Below, in pieces: positions 63,806 to 64,000 of a stretch of 64,000 bases of DNA (the first letter of the stretch is position 1; each line of letters begins with the position of its first letter). The DNA comes from Granulosicoccus sp965214025 (GTDB lineage Bacteria; Pseudomonadota; Gammaproteobacteria; Granulosicoccales; Granulosicoccaceae): positions 1-64,000 of the forward strand of contig CBDCAW010000060.1 of assembly GCA_965214025.1 (NCBI GenBank). The letters run 5' to 3'. The translations under genes were made by a program, and so were the position numbers. Below the pieces are notes generated by a model. That model made no database searches. It was given only the letters and a program-made list of their open reading frames with translations, and was not told the DNA's origin.

Positions 63806-64000
63806 GCCGATGCTCCTGGCTTCACGGACTGATCGGCAGCGCCCCCGGTGGCGGAATCCTTCCCGTAGAAGACCCGTCCATCTGCTGCCATGGCCCGCAT
63901 GTTTTCGGTGGGATGGTAGAGCGGCCCGAGATCCTTGTAGGTATCGGCGCGCTCGCAGAATTCGCGCAGCCCGGTCTGATCCACATACTGCAACGCTCCG
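63802..64000 (-). CDS. fadB: Fatty-acid oxidation alpha subunit, C-terminal end (partial)
   Basis: Only the last 65 or so residues are in the window; the gene continues past the right edge. LQYVDQTGLREFCERADTY, GPLYHPTENMRAMAADGRVF and the C-terminal tail match the end of FadB, the enoyl-CoA hydratase/3-hydroxyacyl-CoA dehydrogenase. Its stop overlaps the fadA start, the usual fadBA order. Confidence 0.88.
   Translation of the reverse strand, partial: GALQYVDQTGLREFCERADTYKDLGPLYHPTENMRAMAADGRVFYGKDSATGGAADQSVKPGASA

Noticed and set aside
1..64000. CRISPR arrays, tRNA or rRNA genes
   Set aside because: No regularly spaced direct repeats and no cloverleaf or rRNA-like sequence was recognised by eye; a tRNA scan was not possible.

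Overview
The window is a stretch of bacterial chromosome with GC-rich coding DNA and tightly packed, often overlapping genes. Type I citrate synthase, YejABEF, NhaR-type LysR, RNase T, the CGFS glutaredoxin GrxD, thiopurine methyltransferase, the FadBA pair and the DUF3034 cluster all point to a free-living gammaproteobacterium, probably marine or environmental. I cannot name the genus from sequence alone. I saw no rRNA, tRNA, CRISPR array, complete insertion sequence, prophage or replication origin.

Region 1-9350 is an accessory, partly decayed island. It holds a superfamily I helicase-type ATPase broken by several frameshifts, a membrane glycosyltransferase broken by one frameshift, and the eroded 3' part of an IS4-family (Tn5-like) transposase. 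Directly after these comes an intact two-gene operon: a PHP-domain/SMC-like ATPase (TrlF family) followed after 1 nt by a Schlafen-type AlbA_2/ATPase protein. This pair is the best candidate for an uncharacterised, possibly anti-phage, system here.

Region 9435-30400 is core metabolism and transport. It contains a PEP-mutase/isocitrate-lyase family enzyme, a PhoD-like metallophosphatase, a Bax-inhibitor-1 protein, a CDP-alcohol phosphatidyltransferase-gltA-nhaR run, the yejABEF peptide importer, and a membrane-stress cluster (XpaC-like, TelA, SPFH-GYF, zinc-ribbon protein). After these come tpm diverging from galE, a tartrate/isocitrate-type dehydrogenase, and a lipoprotein with a VHL-beta-like domain.

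Region 30487-42126 has a LysE exporter with a small coupled upstream ORF, a large MscK-like channel preceded by three 48-bp repeats, a Ser/Thr kinase with a C-terminal cyclic-nucleotide-binding-like domain, rnt and grxD (overlapping tail to tail), sodB, argD-argF and a type IV pilin accessory protein. Region 42187-50892 has an outer-membrane beta-barrel/polysaccharide-export pair, then four genes in a row: a cupredoxin-like exported protein, a membrane GGDEF/EAL protein, a DUF3034 protein and a lipoprotein-type truncated haemoglobin. A TTC38-like repeat protein follows on the other strand.

Region 50893-51900 is a second decay scar with a hydrolase remnant and a VapC/PIN remnant. Region 51948-64000 holds a nucleoside-gate transporter diverging from an Lrp/AsnC regulator with a palindromic operator. 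A peptide-utilisation locus follows: P1-family aminopeptidase, aldehyde dehydrogenase, fused ABC ATPase, two permeases and, beyond a lipoprotein gene on the other strand, the binding protein. The binding-protein gene sits just behind fadA and the 3' end of fadB, where the window ends.
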